A stretch of 64,000 nucleotides of DNA from SVEL01 sp045126215 (GTDB lineage Bacteria > Bacillota > Clostridia > Lachnospirales > Lachnospiraceae). The notes under the pieces were generated by a model, which was given only the letters and a program-made list of their open reading frames with translations, was not told the DNA's origin and searched no databases. Made by a program: the position numbers and the translations under genes. Position 1 is the first letter of the stretch. Each line of letters begins with the position of its first letter. Positions 35,503-44,262 of the stretch are shown piece by piece. The stretch spans positions 18,353-82,352 of the forward strand of contig JBGVOD010000038.1 in assembly GCA_045126215.1 (NCBI GenBank), read 5' to 3'.

Positions 35503-35823
35503 TTACTTCATTCTAAATGTTCCACATTCAGTCTGTTCACTTCGGTCAGCCGAAATACCTGCTATATCAATATGACCAGCATTACATACTTCATTTCTAT
35601 TATATACACAATTTACGGCATTGCAAGCAACTTTTAATTCTTCATTAGGTGTCAATTTACAGCCAGTACTATTTTTCGCTGTAGAATTATTCATTCTAAA
35701 ACTTGAACATTCTGTAGAATCTGTGGTTGTTGCTTCTTTTCCTTCTACTTGAATCTCATCCTTTGCGCACTTCATTTCATTATTAAAATAACAGTTTTTG
35801 ACGCTACAATCTAATCTTGTCAT
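35503..35823 (-). CDS. DUF1540 protein with two Cys-rich repeats
   Basis: A 106-residue protein from the ATG at 35823 (GGAGG 8 nt upstream). Two DUF1540 units are visible: LDCSVKNCYFNNEMKCAKDEI...TECSSF and VACNAVNCVYNRNEVCNAGHI...TECGTF. Each has four spaced cysteines that suggest a small metal-binding fold. DUF1540 proteins are widespread in anaerobic Firmicutes with unknown function. It is a single-gene unit between the infC promoter and the GntR operon. Confidence 0.9.
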   Translation of the reverse strand: MTRLDCSVKNCYFNNEMKCAKDEIQVEGKEATTTDSTECSSFRMNNSTAKNSTGCKLTPNEELKVACNAVNCVYNRNEVCNAGHIDIAGISADRSEQTECGTFRMK

Positions 35824-35898
35824 TCTTTTTTCCTCCACTATATTATCGGTAACATTTCTATTATTTACATATATGTTAATCTTTATTCATTATTGTTC

Positions 35899-35927
35899 TT
35901 GACATAGCTGTAAAAATATATTACTAT
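35899..35927 (+). promoter_or_regulatory. promoter of the GntR-ABC operon
   Basis: TTGACA (35899-35904), 17 nt, TACTAT (35922-35927). The palindromic operator begins 4 nt after the -10 box. Confidence 0.85.
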
Positions 35928-35930
35928 GAG

Positions 35931-35951
35931 TGTACTATCACATATAGTACA
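35931..35951. promoter_or_regulatory. operator candidate for the GntR/YtrA regulator
   Basis: Perfect inverted repeat TGTACTAT-CACAT-ATAGTACA covering the predicted transcription start, 39 nt before the regulator gene. Position and symmetry fit autorepression by the gene product. Confidence 0.8.
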
Positions 35952-35989
35952 GTGATAACACTTATATTTTCTTTAGAAAGGATATTGAT

Positions 35990-36367
35990 ATGTTTCAATT
36001 AGATTTACTATCACGAACACCGGTTTATGAACAAATCATAAAGCAGCTTGAATCTCTTGTGTTATCAGATATCCTTGTACCACATTCACAATTACCATCC
36101 GTTAGGAGATTATCGGTACAACTATCTATTAATCCAAACACTATCCAAAAAGCTTATTCTGAACTGGATCGAAAAGGCATTATCTATTCAGTCCCCGGAA
36201 GAGGATGTTTTGTTTCTGAGGATGCCAAACAGATTTTAAGTGATTTTGGGCGAGATAAAATGTATGCTCTTGATGATTTAGTTTCCGAACTAAAATTAGC
36301 CTCAGTTCCACTTGAAGACATAATTGAAAGAGTTGAGACTGCATATAAGAAAGGAGTTAAACAATAA
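35990..36367 (+). CDS. GntR-family regulator, YtrA subfamily
   Basis: A 125-residue regulator with an N-terminal winged helix (PVYEQIIKQLESLVLSD, LPSVRRLSVQLSINPNTIQKAYSELDRKG) and only a short C-terminal dimerisation helix pair, typical of the YtrA type. These usually repress adjacent ABC transporter genes until cell-envelope stress. The stop codon is followed immediately by the ATG of the ATPase gene, so regulator and transporter form one unit. Confidence 0.93.
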   Translation: MFQLDLLSRTPVYEQIIKQLESLVLSDILVPHSQLPSVRRLSVQLSINPNTIQKAYSELDRKGIIYSVPGRGCFVSEDAKQILSDFGRDKMYALDDLVSELKLASVPLEDIIERVETAYKKGVKQ

Positions 36368-37273
36368 ATGATTACCACAAAGAATCTTACAAAATCCTTT
36401 GATGATTACAAAGCTGTAAATAACATAACATGTACTATTCCTGATGGTTGTATCTATGGAATGGTAGGTTCAAACGGTGCAGGAAAGTCAACATTTTTAA
36501 GACTTATCACAGGCGTCTACAAACCCGATGAAGGCTCTATTGATTTTGATGGTCAACCTGTTTTTGACAATCCTGATGTAAAAAAGCGTATAGCATATGT
36601 TCCTGATGAACTATTCTTCTTACATTCAGCCTCAATAGAAAGTATGGCAAAATTTTATAATAATATTTTTCCAAATTTTCAAATTGATAAATGTATGAAA
36701 TTAACAGAAAAATTCAAGTTAAACCCTAAGCAAAATATTAATACATTCTCAAAAGGTATGAAACGTCAGGCAGCAATTTTGCTTGCCCTTTCAACTAATC
36801 CGGACTATATGTTTTTTGACGAAACATTTGATGGTTTAGATCCTGTTATGAGAAACCTTGTTAAAAACCTCATCTGTGAAGATGTTCTTGAAAGAAAAGC
36901 TACTGCTATCATTACTTCACATTCTCTTAGAGAATTAGAAGATATCTGTGACCAGCTTGCACTTCTTCATCAGGGTGGTCTTGTTCTTGAAAATGATATC
37001 AACAATTTAAAAACTCAGAACTTCAAGGTACAGATTGCATTCAAAAAAGATTACGATGAATCTTTATTCAAGGGGCTCATTGAATATACATCATTTAATA
37101 AGTTCGGCTCTATTTCAACTATGATTATAAAAGGCGATAAAGAAGAAACTGTCGCAAAGCTTAATTCTTTAAAACCAGTGTTATTAGATGTTCTACCACT
37201 CACTCTAGAAGAGGTATTTACATATGAAATGACAGCCCTTGGATATAATTTTGACAAGGAATTGGAGGATTAG
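36368..37273 (+). CDS. ABC transporter ATP-binding protein
   Basis: A 301-residue ATPase with Walker A GSNGAGKST, signature FSKGMKRQ (a variant of LSGGQ seen in YtrB-type ATPases), Walker B YMFFDETFDGLD and the switch His in TSHSLRE. The C-terminal extension of about 80 residues is typical of exporters with a separate permease. It begins directly at the end of the GntR gene and ends 1 bp before the permease start. Confidence 0.93.
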   Translation: MITTKNLTKSFDDYKAVNNITCTIPDGCIYGMVGSNGAGKSTFLRLITGVYKPDEGSIDFDGQPVFDNPDVKKRIAYVPDELFFLHSASIESMAKFYNNIFPNFQIDKCMKLTEKFKLNPKQNINTFSKGMKRQAAILLALSTNPDYMFFDETFDGLDPVMRNLVKNLICEDVLERKATAIITSHSLRELEDICDQLALLHQGGLVLENDINNLKTQNFKVQIAFKKDYDESLFKGLIEYTSFNKFGSISTMIIKGDKEETVAKLNSLKPVLLDVLPLTLEEVFTYEMTALGYNFDKELED

Positions 37274-37274
37274 T

Positions 37275-39566
37275 ATGAATAAATATTTTAACAAAAAACT
37301 TTATCAATCTTCATTAAATGATATAAGAGTATATTGCTATATTTTCACTGTCTTATGTACACTTATAAACGGATTCATTTTATTAGATCAGTACTTTACT
37401 ATTACGACAAAAATCTCTCGTAATATCCTGTCACCAGATTACACAATTTCTCTTCAGACAAATGAATTTTATCTTTTAATTGTTTTGCTTAATCTGATTT
37501 TATTTGCACCTTTGGTTACAATAGCTTCTTTTAGTTTTTTGACCAAAAGAAATCAATCAGATTTTTATCATAGTATTCCTTATAAAAGGATATGTATATT
37601 CATAAGCAAAATTGCCGCAATAGTTACAGGAATATTTATAACAACATTTTTACCATTTATAGTATTACTTTTAATAAATCAATTTACTAAAACACACGTA
37701 CTTGTTGATTTTTCATCATTATTTCAATTCAATATAAATATATTTATAGGCTCTCTCTTAATTGTTGCAGCTATTTCAATAGCCTCATCATTATCAGGAA
37801 CCACATTTAATACTGTAATATTTTCTGGAATTATTTTGTTTGTTCCAAGATTTTTAGTTATGATGTTTACATCATTTATCGAAGCATCATATTGTTTAAT
37901 TGGCACATATAGTGATTCAAGATTACTGTCATATGACTCAAATATTATTTTAAACCTTTTAGCAAAAGCATTAGACGATGCCGATGGATTGTCCGAAGTC
38001 TCTTCTTCGACTTTAGGTTTTCCATCTTTATACTCAACAATTCTTGCTATAATATATCTTGTAATAGGTTGTGTTTTATTCAATAAAAGGAAAAGTGAAG
38101 CAGCCGGAAATCCAACAACTTCAAAAACAGTTCAGACAATATCAAGATTTATTGTGGGATTTTTATGCACCCTTCCATCAATTTCAATAATATTTGAAAT
38201 GTATTACGACAAAAACAATGCTTTTACTTCAATTAATATATTTTCAGCATTTATATGGTTTCTATTTGCTTTTGCCATAATGTTTTTATATGAACTTATA
38301 TCATTTAGGAATCTTAAGAAGGCTGTATCGACACTTAAAACATCTCCTATTGTTGTAGCTATATCTGCAGTATTTTTAGGAATTCTTGTTGTAAGTTATA
38401 ATTCTGTTACTTCTTATGAACCTGATTCAAAAGATATTGAATATATTAAATTCAACTACTATAACGAAGCAATATGGGTAAATACAGATGATGAGAATTA
38501 TCAGGCATATACCGAATACTTCTCTGAATACACAAAAAACATTAAGATAACAGATGAAAAGATAAAAGAGATTGTTTCTTCAACATTAAAAGATAACAAC
38601 TTTAAGTTAAAGAATAACAATGATGGAACATCATATAACTATTTCTATAATCATAATACGGTTAATATAACAATATGTTCAGATGGAAGCGAACACTCAC
38701 GTATAATTAACATGACCTCAAAGGATTACGAAACATTAGAAGAACTCTTCTTCAAGAACATTGATTTTAAAGAAGCTGTAAATAATATTCCTGATTCCGT
38801 TGAAAAAGTATCCTTTATTGATTGTTCTTTTTCAGACTATTTAGATAAACTAAATACAGCTTCACTAAAGAAGATATATCCTATCTTAATAAAAGAGATA
38901 AAAGCTAATCCACAGGCATTGGCGGATTGTATTATCCAGAATGATTCTCCTGTATTTTATAGAGATTCAATGATTGCATTTTCATTTTATTATGATTCAA
39001 AGCTTGTAGTAGCTACTCTTCCTATAACTGAATCATTTAAAGAATCATTGTCACTATATATTTCGATGATGAATAGTCAAACGCTTGATAAGATTGATGA
39101 ATTTATTTCTCTTCTTACTAACTCATATGACACTGTTTATAATGGAACATATTTAGCAATAGCAATTGATGATATTCATAGAGATTTTAATTCACCTGAT
39201 TCAAATAATAAATATTACTATTTTGAGAATACTTATGGTGATTTCAAATCACAAAATCTTTCAGAGGAAGAATTAGAAAAGCTTATGTCTGATGTTTCTC
39301 TTCCTTCTAAAGAAGAAGAAGAGTTTCTTAAAACACTGGCATCATATATACAAAACCCTATTGATGAAAACACTCCTTCTACTCTGTATAGAGTAACAAT
39401 TTCAAAAGGTAATTCCGGCATTTATTACGATGATTTCTATGAAGATTATTATGATGATAGTATATATTCAAAACCTATGACAGAAGAAGTTGATTCTGAT
39501 GACTATACATATGTCCTCTATGTAAAACTTCCTGATACATTAATACTACCAGATGATTCATTCTAA
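37275..39566 (+). CDS. ABC transporter permease with large extracytoplasmic domain
   Basis: The start is the ATG at 37275 with GGAGG 6 nt upstream (763 residues); an earlier in-frame start overlaps the ATPase and lacks an SD. About eight membrane helices lie in residues 1-385. The remaining roughly 375 residues are hydrophilic, Asp/Glu/Tyr-rich and probably extracytoplasmic, ending without a final membrane segment. With the GntR regulator and ATPase it forms a YtrA-type transporter, perhaps for a lipid-active antibiotic or envelope component; the substrate is unknown. Confidence 0.82.
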   Translation: MNKYFNKKLYQSSLNDIRVYCYIFTVLCTLINGFILLDQYFTITTKISRNILSPDYTISLQTNEFYLLIVLLNLILFAPLVTIASFSFLTKRNQSDFYHSIPYKRICIFISKIAAIVTGIFITTFLPFIVLLLINQFTKTHVLVDFSSLFQFNINIFIGSLLIVAAISIASSLSGTTFNTVIFSGIILFVPRFLVMMFTSFIEASYCLIGTYSDSRLLSYDSNIILNLLAKALDDADGLSEVSSSTLGFPSLYSTILAIIYLVIGCVLFNKRKSEAAGNPTTSKTVQTISRFIVGFLCTLPSISIIFEMYYDKNNAFTSINIFSAFIWFLFAFAIMFLYELISFRNLKKAVSTLKTSPIVVAISAVFLGILVVSYNSVTSYEPDSKDIEYIKFNYYNEAIWVNTDDENYQAYTEYFSEYTKNIKITDEKIKEIVSSTLKDNNFKLKNNNDGTSYNYFYNHNTVNITICSDGSEHSRIINMTSKDYETLEELFFKNIDFKEAVNNIPDSVEKVSFIDCSFSDYLDKLNTASLKKIYPILIKEIKANPQALADCIIQNDSPVFYRDSMIAFSFYYDSKLVVATLPITESFKESLSLYISMMNSQTLDKIDEFISLLTNSYDTVYNGTYLAIAIDDIHRDFNSPDSNNKYYYFENTYGDFKSQNLSEEELEKLMSDVSLPSKEEEEFLKTLASYIQNPIDENTPSTLYRVTISKGNSGIYYDDFYEDYYDDSIYSKPMTEEVDSDDYTYVLYVKLPDTLILPDDSF

Positions 39567-39580
39567 AAACAGAAATAAAT

Positions 39581-39618
39581 AAAAGGAATAGTTCACACGA
39601 ACTATTCCTTTTATTTTT
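39581..39618. terminator. bidirectional terminator between permease gene and yqeG
   Basis: Perfect 14-bp arms (39581-39594 / 39599-39612) with a 4-nt loop and T-rich tail. The minus-strand gene stop codon overlaps the end of the stem. Confidence 0.9.
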
Positions 39619-40243
39619 CATTAATATTTTCTGTATCAGCTGCCTTTTCCTTATTTTTTGACTTATTATGTATTTTTATCTTCTTAAGCTTAAGTGCCAG
39701 GCTTCGCTTCTTGTTATATATTTTATTCTCTTTTCTAAGCTTTTTTCTATCTCTTCTAACATAGAAAAAAAGAACTATTTTTTCAAGATATCTCTTTAAT
39801 ACAATCTGTATTTCTTCCTTTGGATTAATCTGTCTGACAAGTATCGTATACATATTGGCTCTATTTGCACCGAAAACATCTGTAAATAACTGATCACCAA
39901 CAAATATCGTCTCATTAATATCCGTTCCCATAATATTCATAGCTTCAATATAATTTTTGGTTGATGGCTTATGTGCATCAAATATATATGGAGCTCCAAC
40001 TGCATTTGCAAAGGGTTTTACCCTTTCTTCATTATTATTTGAAAGTAAACAATACTTAAAACCTATTTTATCAAGTTTTCTAAAAAAATGTATTGCTTTG
40101 TCATTTGCCTTTTCGCCATGCGGAACAAGCGTATTATCAATATCAAATAAAAATCCTCTATATCCACGCTTATAGTACTTTTTCAGATTTATACTATAAA
40201 TACTGCGTACATATTTCTTGGGATAAAACTTCTCTAAAAACAT
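39611..40243 (-). CDS. YqeG-family HAD IIIA phosphatase
   Basis: A 210-residue protein with HAD motif I FLFDIDNTLVPHG, motif II LLSNN, a Lys in KPSTKNY and motif IV FVGDQLFTDVFGANRANM, the YqeG signature. YqeG in Bacillus is a putative phosphatase near ribosome-assembly genes; mitochondrial relatives dephosphorylate phosphatidylglycerophosphate. A Lys/Arg-rich C-terminal tail of about 40 residues extends beyond the core and may bind membrane or RNA. Confidence 0.9.
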   Translation of the reverse strand: MFLEKFYPKKYVRSIYSINLKKYYKRGYRGFLFDIDNTLVPHGEKANDKAIHFFRKLDKIGFKYCLLSNNNEERVKPFANAVGAPYIFDAHKPSTKNYIEAMNIMGTDINETIFVGDQLFTDVFGANRANMYTILVRQINPKEEIQIVLKRYLEKIVLFFYVRRDRKKLRKENKIYNKKRSLALKLKKIKIHNKSKNKEKAADTENINEK

Positions 40244-40267
40244 ATCTACACCAATCTATTTCTGTTA

Positions 40268-40717
40268 CTATTTTAGAATCTTTTTAAGCTCATCCATAAA
40301 TGTGTTCACATCCTTGAACTCTCTATATACAGATGCGAATCTGACATATGCCACATCATCAAAGTCTTTGAGCTTGTCCATAACTATCTCACCTATCATT
40401 TTACTAGGCACTTCTTTCTCTTCCATATTAAAGATAGCTGTTTCAATAGAATCAACCATACTGTTTATTTCATTTATGGATACTGGTCTCTTATGACATG
40501 ATCTGATAATTCCAGACTCAATCTTTGCTCTATCATAAGGTTCACGATTATTATCTTTCTTTATAACAATAAGAGGTATTGTTTCAACCTTTTCATATGT
40601 AGTAAACCTCTTACCACATTCATCACACTGTCTTCTTCTTCTAATTGCGCTATTATCTTCAGCTGGTCTTGAGTCAATGACTTTTGTATTTTCTTCGCCA
40701 CAGAAAGGACATTTCAT
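40268..40717 (-). CDS. nrdR: transcriptional repressor NrdR
   Basis: A 149-residue NrdR from the ATG at 40717 (GGAGG 8 nt upstream). The N-terminal zinc ribbon CPFCG...CDECGKRF and an ATP-cone domain (about 48-138) are complete. NrdR senses dATP/ATP and represses ribonucleotide reductase genes through NrdR boxes. No nrd genes or NrdR boxes are seen in this window. It is 24 bp upstream of yqeG on the same strand. Confidence 0.97.
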   Translation of the reverse strand: MKCPFCGEENTKVIDSRPAEDNSAIRRRRQCDECGKRFTTYEKVETIPLIVIKKDNNREPYDRAKIESGIIRSCHKRPVSINEINSMVDSIETAIFNMEEKEVPSKMIGEIVMDKLKDFDDVAYVRFASVYREFKDVNTFMDELKKILK

Positions 40718-40805
40718 AGCCTTTTCCTCCATATATTTTTCTTATGTTTATTTTATCTTAAAATGAATTATTGTCAAGAAAATCTATTACTTCATACCTA
40801 TTTTT

Positions 40806-41090
40806 CTAGAAAAAACTATCATGCCATTTGTTTGTCTCACATTTTTTTAAGCACTCTTTTAAATCAACATCTACAAGTATTATATCTTCACCGATATTAC
40901 ATACACATTTGTATGGAATAACATAATCATTTTCTCTACAAAAAAGTTTCATATATCTTGCAGGTCCTGGGACAATTAATTCAGTAATGACGCCACTACA
41001 TTCATCAAACCTAAGATTACACACATATCCAAGAACTCTGCAATCCCTCTCATTAATAACCTGTTTTTTCGTCAATTCGATAAAATCCAT
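40806..41090 (-). CDS. YlmC/YmxH-family PRC-barrel protein
   Basis: A 94-residue protein resembling the YlmC/YmxH sporulation-associated family, with a PRC-barrel-like fold (ERDCRVLGYVCNLRFDECSGVITELIVPG and the VIPYKCVCNIGEDIILVDV segment). It lies 67 bp downstream of sigG, a conserved neighbourhood in sporulating Clostridia. Function is not established. Confidence 0.88.
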   Translation of the reverse strand: MDFIELTKKQVINERDCRVLGYVCNLRFDECSGVITELIVPGPARYMKLFCRENDYVIPYKCVCNIGEDIILVDVDLKECLKKCETNKWHDSFF

Positions 41091-41157
41091 ATATCCTCAG
41101 ATTAATTGCAATATATTATTAATTATTATATTATCAATCTTTTGAAATATTCTTTTT

Positions 41158-41934
41158 TCATAAAAGATATTTTTTCATTATCTCAATAGCATTTTTTTCA
41201 AGTCTAGAGACTTGTGCCTGACTAATATTTATCATTTCAGCTACTTCTATCTGTGTTTTGCCCTTAAAAAATCTAAGTTCAATAATTGTACGTTCTCTAT
41301 CCGGCAGTCGTCTGATAGCCTCATACAGTGACATATCTTCAACCCATTGTTCTTCCCGATTCTTCTTATCACTTATTTGATCCATTACATAAAGTGTATC
41401 TCCCGAATCGGAATAAACAGGCTCAAATAAAGATACAGGCGTTTGAATCGCATCTAAGGCGTATGCAATATCTTCTTTATCCACCTGTATCTCTTTTGCA
41501 ATTTCACCTATTGTAGGCTCTTTTAGGTTTTTACGTGTTAGCTGTTCTCTCATATATAACGCTTTAAACGCAATATCTTTTACCGATCTTGATACTCTGA
41601 TTGCACTATTATCCCTAAGATATCTCTTGATTTCCCCAATTATCATGGGAACTGCATAAGTACTAAACTTTACATTCAGACTTCTGTCAAAATTATCAAG
41701 TGCTTTTATAAGTCCAATACATCCAATTTGAAATAAATCATCCATATTCTCATCTGAATTACAGAATCTTTTTATTATACTTAATACAAGTCTTAAGTTT
41801 CCATTCAAGAACACTTCTCTTGCTTTTTTATCTCCTTCATCTATAAGTTCAAATAACTTTGTTTTTTCATCTTCTGATAAAACAGGTAACTTAGCCGTGT
41901 TAACACCACAAATTTCAACTTTATATGAAGCCAT
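41158..41934 (-). CDS. sigG: RNA polymerase sporulation sigma factor SigG
   Basis: A 258-residue sigma-70 family protein with the SigG-type N-terminus YKVEICGVNTAKLPVL. Region 2 (DDLFQIGCIGLIKALDNFD, FSTYAVPMIIGEIKRYLRD), region 3 and region 4 (GKTQIEVAEMINISQAQVSRLEKNA) are all present. SigG drives late forespore gene expression. In most Clostridia it follows spoIIGA-sigE; here the upstream gene is recJ. Its presence implies the organism belongs to a sporulating lineage. Confidence 0.95.
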   Translation of the reverse strand: MASYKVEICGVNTAKLPVLSEDEKTKLFELIDEGDKKAREVFLNGNLRLVLSIIKRFCNSDENMDDLFQIGCIGLIKALDNFDRSLNVKFSTYAVPMIIGEIKRYLRDNSAIRVSRSVKDIAFKALYMREQLTRKNLKEPTIGEIAKEIQVDKEDIAYALDAIQTPVSLFEPVYSDSGDTLYVMDQISDKKNREEQWVEDMSLYEAIRRLPDRERTIIELRFFKGKTQIEVAEMINISQAQVSRLEKNAIEIMKKYLL

Positions 41935-41984
41935 TTCTTATTTCCTCGCTAACCTATCTTTATAGATTTACATGTCAATTTTTT

Positions 41985-42012
41985 TCTTTTGACACTCTAA
42001 TCCTTTATAGAA
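41985..42012 (+). repeat. short sequence matching the end of the dispersed repeat
   Basis: CTTTTGACACTCTAATCCTTTATA matches the outer end of repeat copy C (44232-44255) at 22 of 24 positions. It lies alone between recJ and sigG and may be a relic of a fourth copy. Confidence 0.5.
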
Positions 42013-42048
42013 ATATGATTAGCGAAATACAAAAAAATATACCTGTAT

Positions 42049-43878
42049 TTATAATAAAAATCCGTTTATTACAATCTGCACTTCTTTCTTCCCCATATAC
42101 TCATTAATTGTAGGATAATAAATAAAAGATGATGTAAGTCCTATATCAAGTCCCATCTTAAGTTTTCTAAGATTTTCTTCTCCATATTTTTCTGATACTG
42201 CCTGCATAAAATTTTCAAATCCAGCAAACATCACTGCTGTTATATAACTTCCATTATCAAAGACTTCAAATCTTCCAAACTTACCATTTTTCCCCATGGT
42301 TTTAAGCTTTCTGATTTTAACATCTTTTATAGCAAAAACAGGTTTTTCATTATCTTTTCCATATGGTTCTAACTTCGATAAATCATCAATAAGTTTTTCA
42401 CCTAAATATGCAACCGGTACAGGAACATCTATCCAAACCTTTTTAATCATATCCTCATCTGTTAGTTCATTCACTTCATTAAGTTTATGTCTAAAATCTG
42501 ATATATTACTTTCATCTAATGATAATCCTGCAGCCATTTTATGGCCTCCAAATCTTATCAATAGGTTCTTCACCTTATTTAGCTGTTCAAACATATCATA
42601 ATTTTCTATAGAACGTCCTGAGCCCTTGATACACTCATCTCCCCTTGTAAGAATAATTGTTGGTTTGTTATATTTTTCCCTTATTCTTCCTGCAATTATC
42701 CCTGCTATACTTTCATGAGTTTCAGGCAGATATATTACAAGAACCTTATCTTTACCATACTTTTCAGCCTGCTTCTCTGCCTGTTTTTCGCCATCATCTG
42801 TCATTTCTTTTCTCACATTATTGAGAGAAACAAGTTCTTCTGCAAGAACTATAGACTTATCAGCGTTTTTTTCTCTAAGAAGACTATATCCTTTTTTTGC
42901 AGACTCAAGTCTTCCACTTGCATTTAAACATGGACCTATTATAAAACCTATATGATATGAAGTTATTTCTTTATCATCAAGGTTACTGCACTTAATCAAT
43001 GAAGACAATCCTATATTTATTACTTTATTATTTTCATTTGACTCATTAAGTATTTTCAGACCTTCTTTTACAATTATTCTATTCTCATCTTTTAAACTTA
43101 CAACATCACCTACTGTGGCTATTGCAGCACAAACCAACAATTCATCAAATAGTCCATGTAACTTTTCTATATCATTCTTATTAAATCCATATAAAGAACA
43201 TTCTGCTTCTGAATAATCACATATCCTGTTGTACAGTGCCACTGCGAATTTATAGGCAATTCCTGCACCACATAAATCTTTAAAAGGATAACAGCAATCC
43301 GGCTGTTTATGATTTACTACTGCATCAGCTTCCACTCTTTTATATGTCTTTATTCCATCAATTACCTCAAAGGGAACTTCGTGATGATCCGTTACCACAA
43401 CAGTCATTCTTAGTTCTTTTGCATGCTTTATCTCCTCAATTGCAGCAATTCCATTATCACAAGTGATAATGACTTCTACATGTTCTACATTTGCTTTATC
43501 AATAATATTCTTATTTATTCCATATCCATCTTTGATTCTGTCAGGAATATCCATTGAAACCTTTGCCTTTAATACTTCGATTGCAGATACCAGTATATAT
43601 GTAGAACATATTCCATCTATGTCATAATCACCTATGACCCTTATGTTTTTTCCTTCTTTTATCGCATTTAAAATTATATCAACTGCCTTATCCATGTCTT
43701 TAAATTCATATGGATCATTAAGCATAGACAAATCACCATTTAAGTATTTATCATAATCTTTCTCCAGTATAATATCTCTGTTTCTTATGATCCTTGCGAT
43801 AACAGGTTCTATATTAAATTTTTCGGCCAATTCATTAAAATCAGCCTTCTTGCCATATATCATCCATTTTTCTTGCAT
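42049..43878 (-). CDS. recJ: single-stranded-DNA-specific exonuclease RecJ
   Basis: A 609-residue RecJ, a 5'-3' single-strand exonuclease in repair and recombination. DHH motifs are present: VIGDYDIDGICS, TCDNGIAAIEE and VVTDHHEVP. The DHHA1 domain has RFGGHKMAAGLS, and an OB domain follows. The ATG at 43878 is preferred to the in-frame TTG two codons earlier; spacing to GAGAG is reasonable for either. It heads toward sigG, with a 114-bp gap. Confidence 0.95.
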   Translation of the reverse strand: MQEKWMIYGKKADFNELAEKFNIEPVIARIIRNRDIILEKDYDKYLNGDLSMLNDPYEFKDMDKAVDIILNAIKEGKNIRVIGDYDIDGICSTYILVSAIEVLKAKVSMDIPDRIKDGYGINKNIIDKANVEHVEVIITCDNGIAAIEEIKHAKELRMTVVVTDHHEVPFEVIDGIKTYKRVEADAVVNHKQPDCCYPFKDLCGAGIAYKFAVALYNRICDYSEAECSLYGFNKNDIEKLHGLFDELLVCAAIATVGDVVSLKDENRIIVKEGLKILNESNENNKVINIGLSSLIKCSNLDDKEITSYHIGFIIGPCLNASGRLESAKKGYSLLREKNADKSIVLAEELVSLNNVRKEMTDDGEKQAEKQAEKYGKDKVLVIYLPETHESIAGIIAGRIREKYNKPTIILTRGDECIKGSGRSIENYDMFEQLNKVKNLLIRFGGHKMAAGLSLDESNISDFRHKLNEVNELTDEDMIKKVWIDVPVPVAYLGEKLIDDLSKLEPYGKDNEKPVFAIKDVKIRKLKTMGKNGKFGRFEVFDNGSYITAVMFAGFENFMQAVSEKYGEENLRKLKMGLDIGLTSSFIYYPTINEYMGKKEVQIVINGFLL

Positions 43879-43929
43879 ATCCAAATTCTCTCTTTTTGCT
43901 CTCGGCTCTAATTATTTCCGAGTTTTTTC

Positions 43930-44086
43930 TTTATAGTATTTTGATGTCAAAAGATATATTTTAATACTATGATTATCATATTGCACAAAGTATATATAGG
44001 CATTTGTGACTTTTGCAGGATATTAGTGTTTCTTAATGTTCTTTAAAGAAATAGCGATTTGGCGGCACGGATGCCGACAAAAGGCT
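43930..44086 (-). repeat. dispersed repeat, copy B (left arm of palindrome)
   Basis: Reverse-complement copy of the element at 33243. The first 28 bp (44059-44086) are identical and long blocks are shared beyond. It forms the left arm of an inverted pair with copy C; the 19 bp at 43977-43995 are the exact reverse complement of 44192-44210. Confidence 0.8.
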
Positions 44087-44119
44087 GAACTGAGCCATGG
44101 ATGGCGAATTTCAGCCGGT

Positions 44120-44262
44120 TGCGTCCTTTGACAAGAAAGAATATTAAGAACATTTAGAAACCCTTATATCCGAAAAACGGAGCAAAGGGCGATATACTTT
44201 GTGCAATATGTCATAAAAAATTACAAATATACCTTTTGACACTCTACCCTTTATAAAACAAA
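44120..44262 (+). repeat. dispersed repeat, copy C (right arm of palindrome)
   Basis: Partial, more diverged copy lacking the GC-rich head. It shares GAACATTTAGAAAC, TTATATCC, the 19-bp ATATACTTTGTGCAATATG block and the outer end CTTTTGACACTCTACCCTTTATAAAAC. It abuts the secDF terminator. Together, copies B and C fill the 429-bp gap between recJ and secDF, where no gene is seen. Confidence 0.75.

Noticed and set aside
38980..39560. Possible separate gene in the hydrophilic end of the ABC permease
   Set aside because: No internal SD or stop separates it; the frame is continuous with the membrane part.
41990..42025. Promoter-like TTGACA followed by AT-rich sequence on the plus strand
   Set aside because: The spacing to any -10 box is poor and no plus-strand gene follows; it is better explained as the end of the dispersed repeat.
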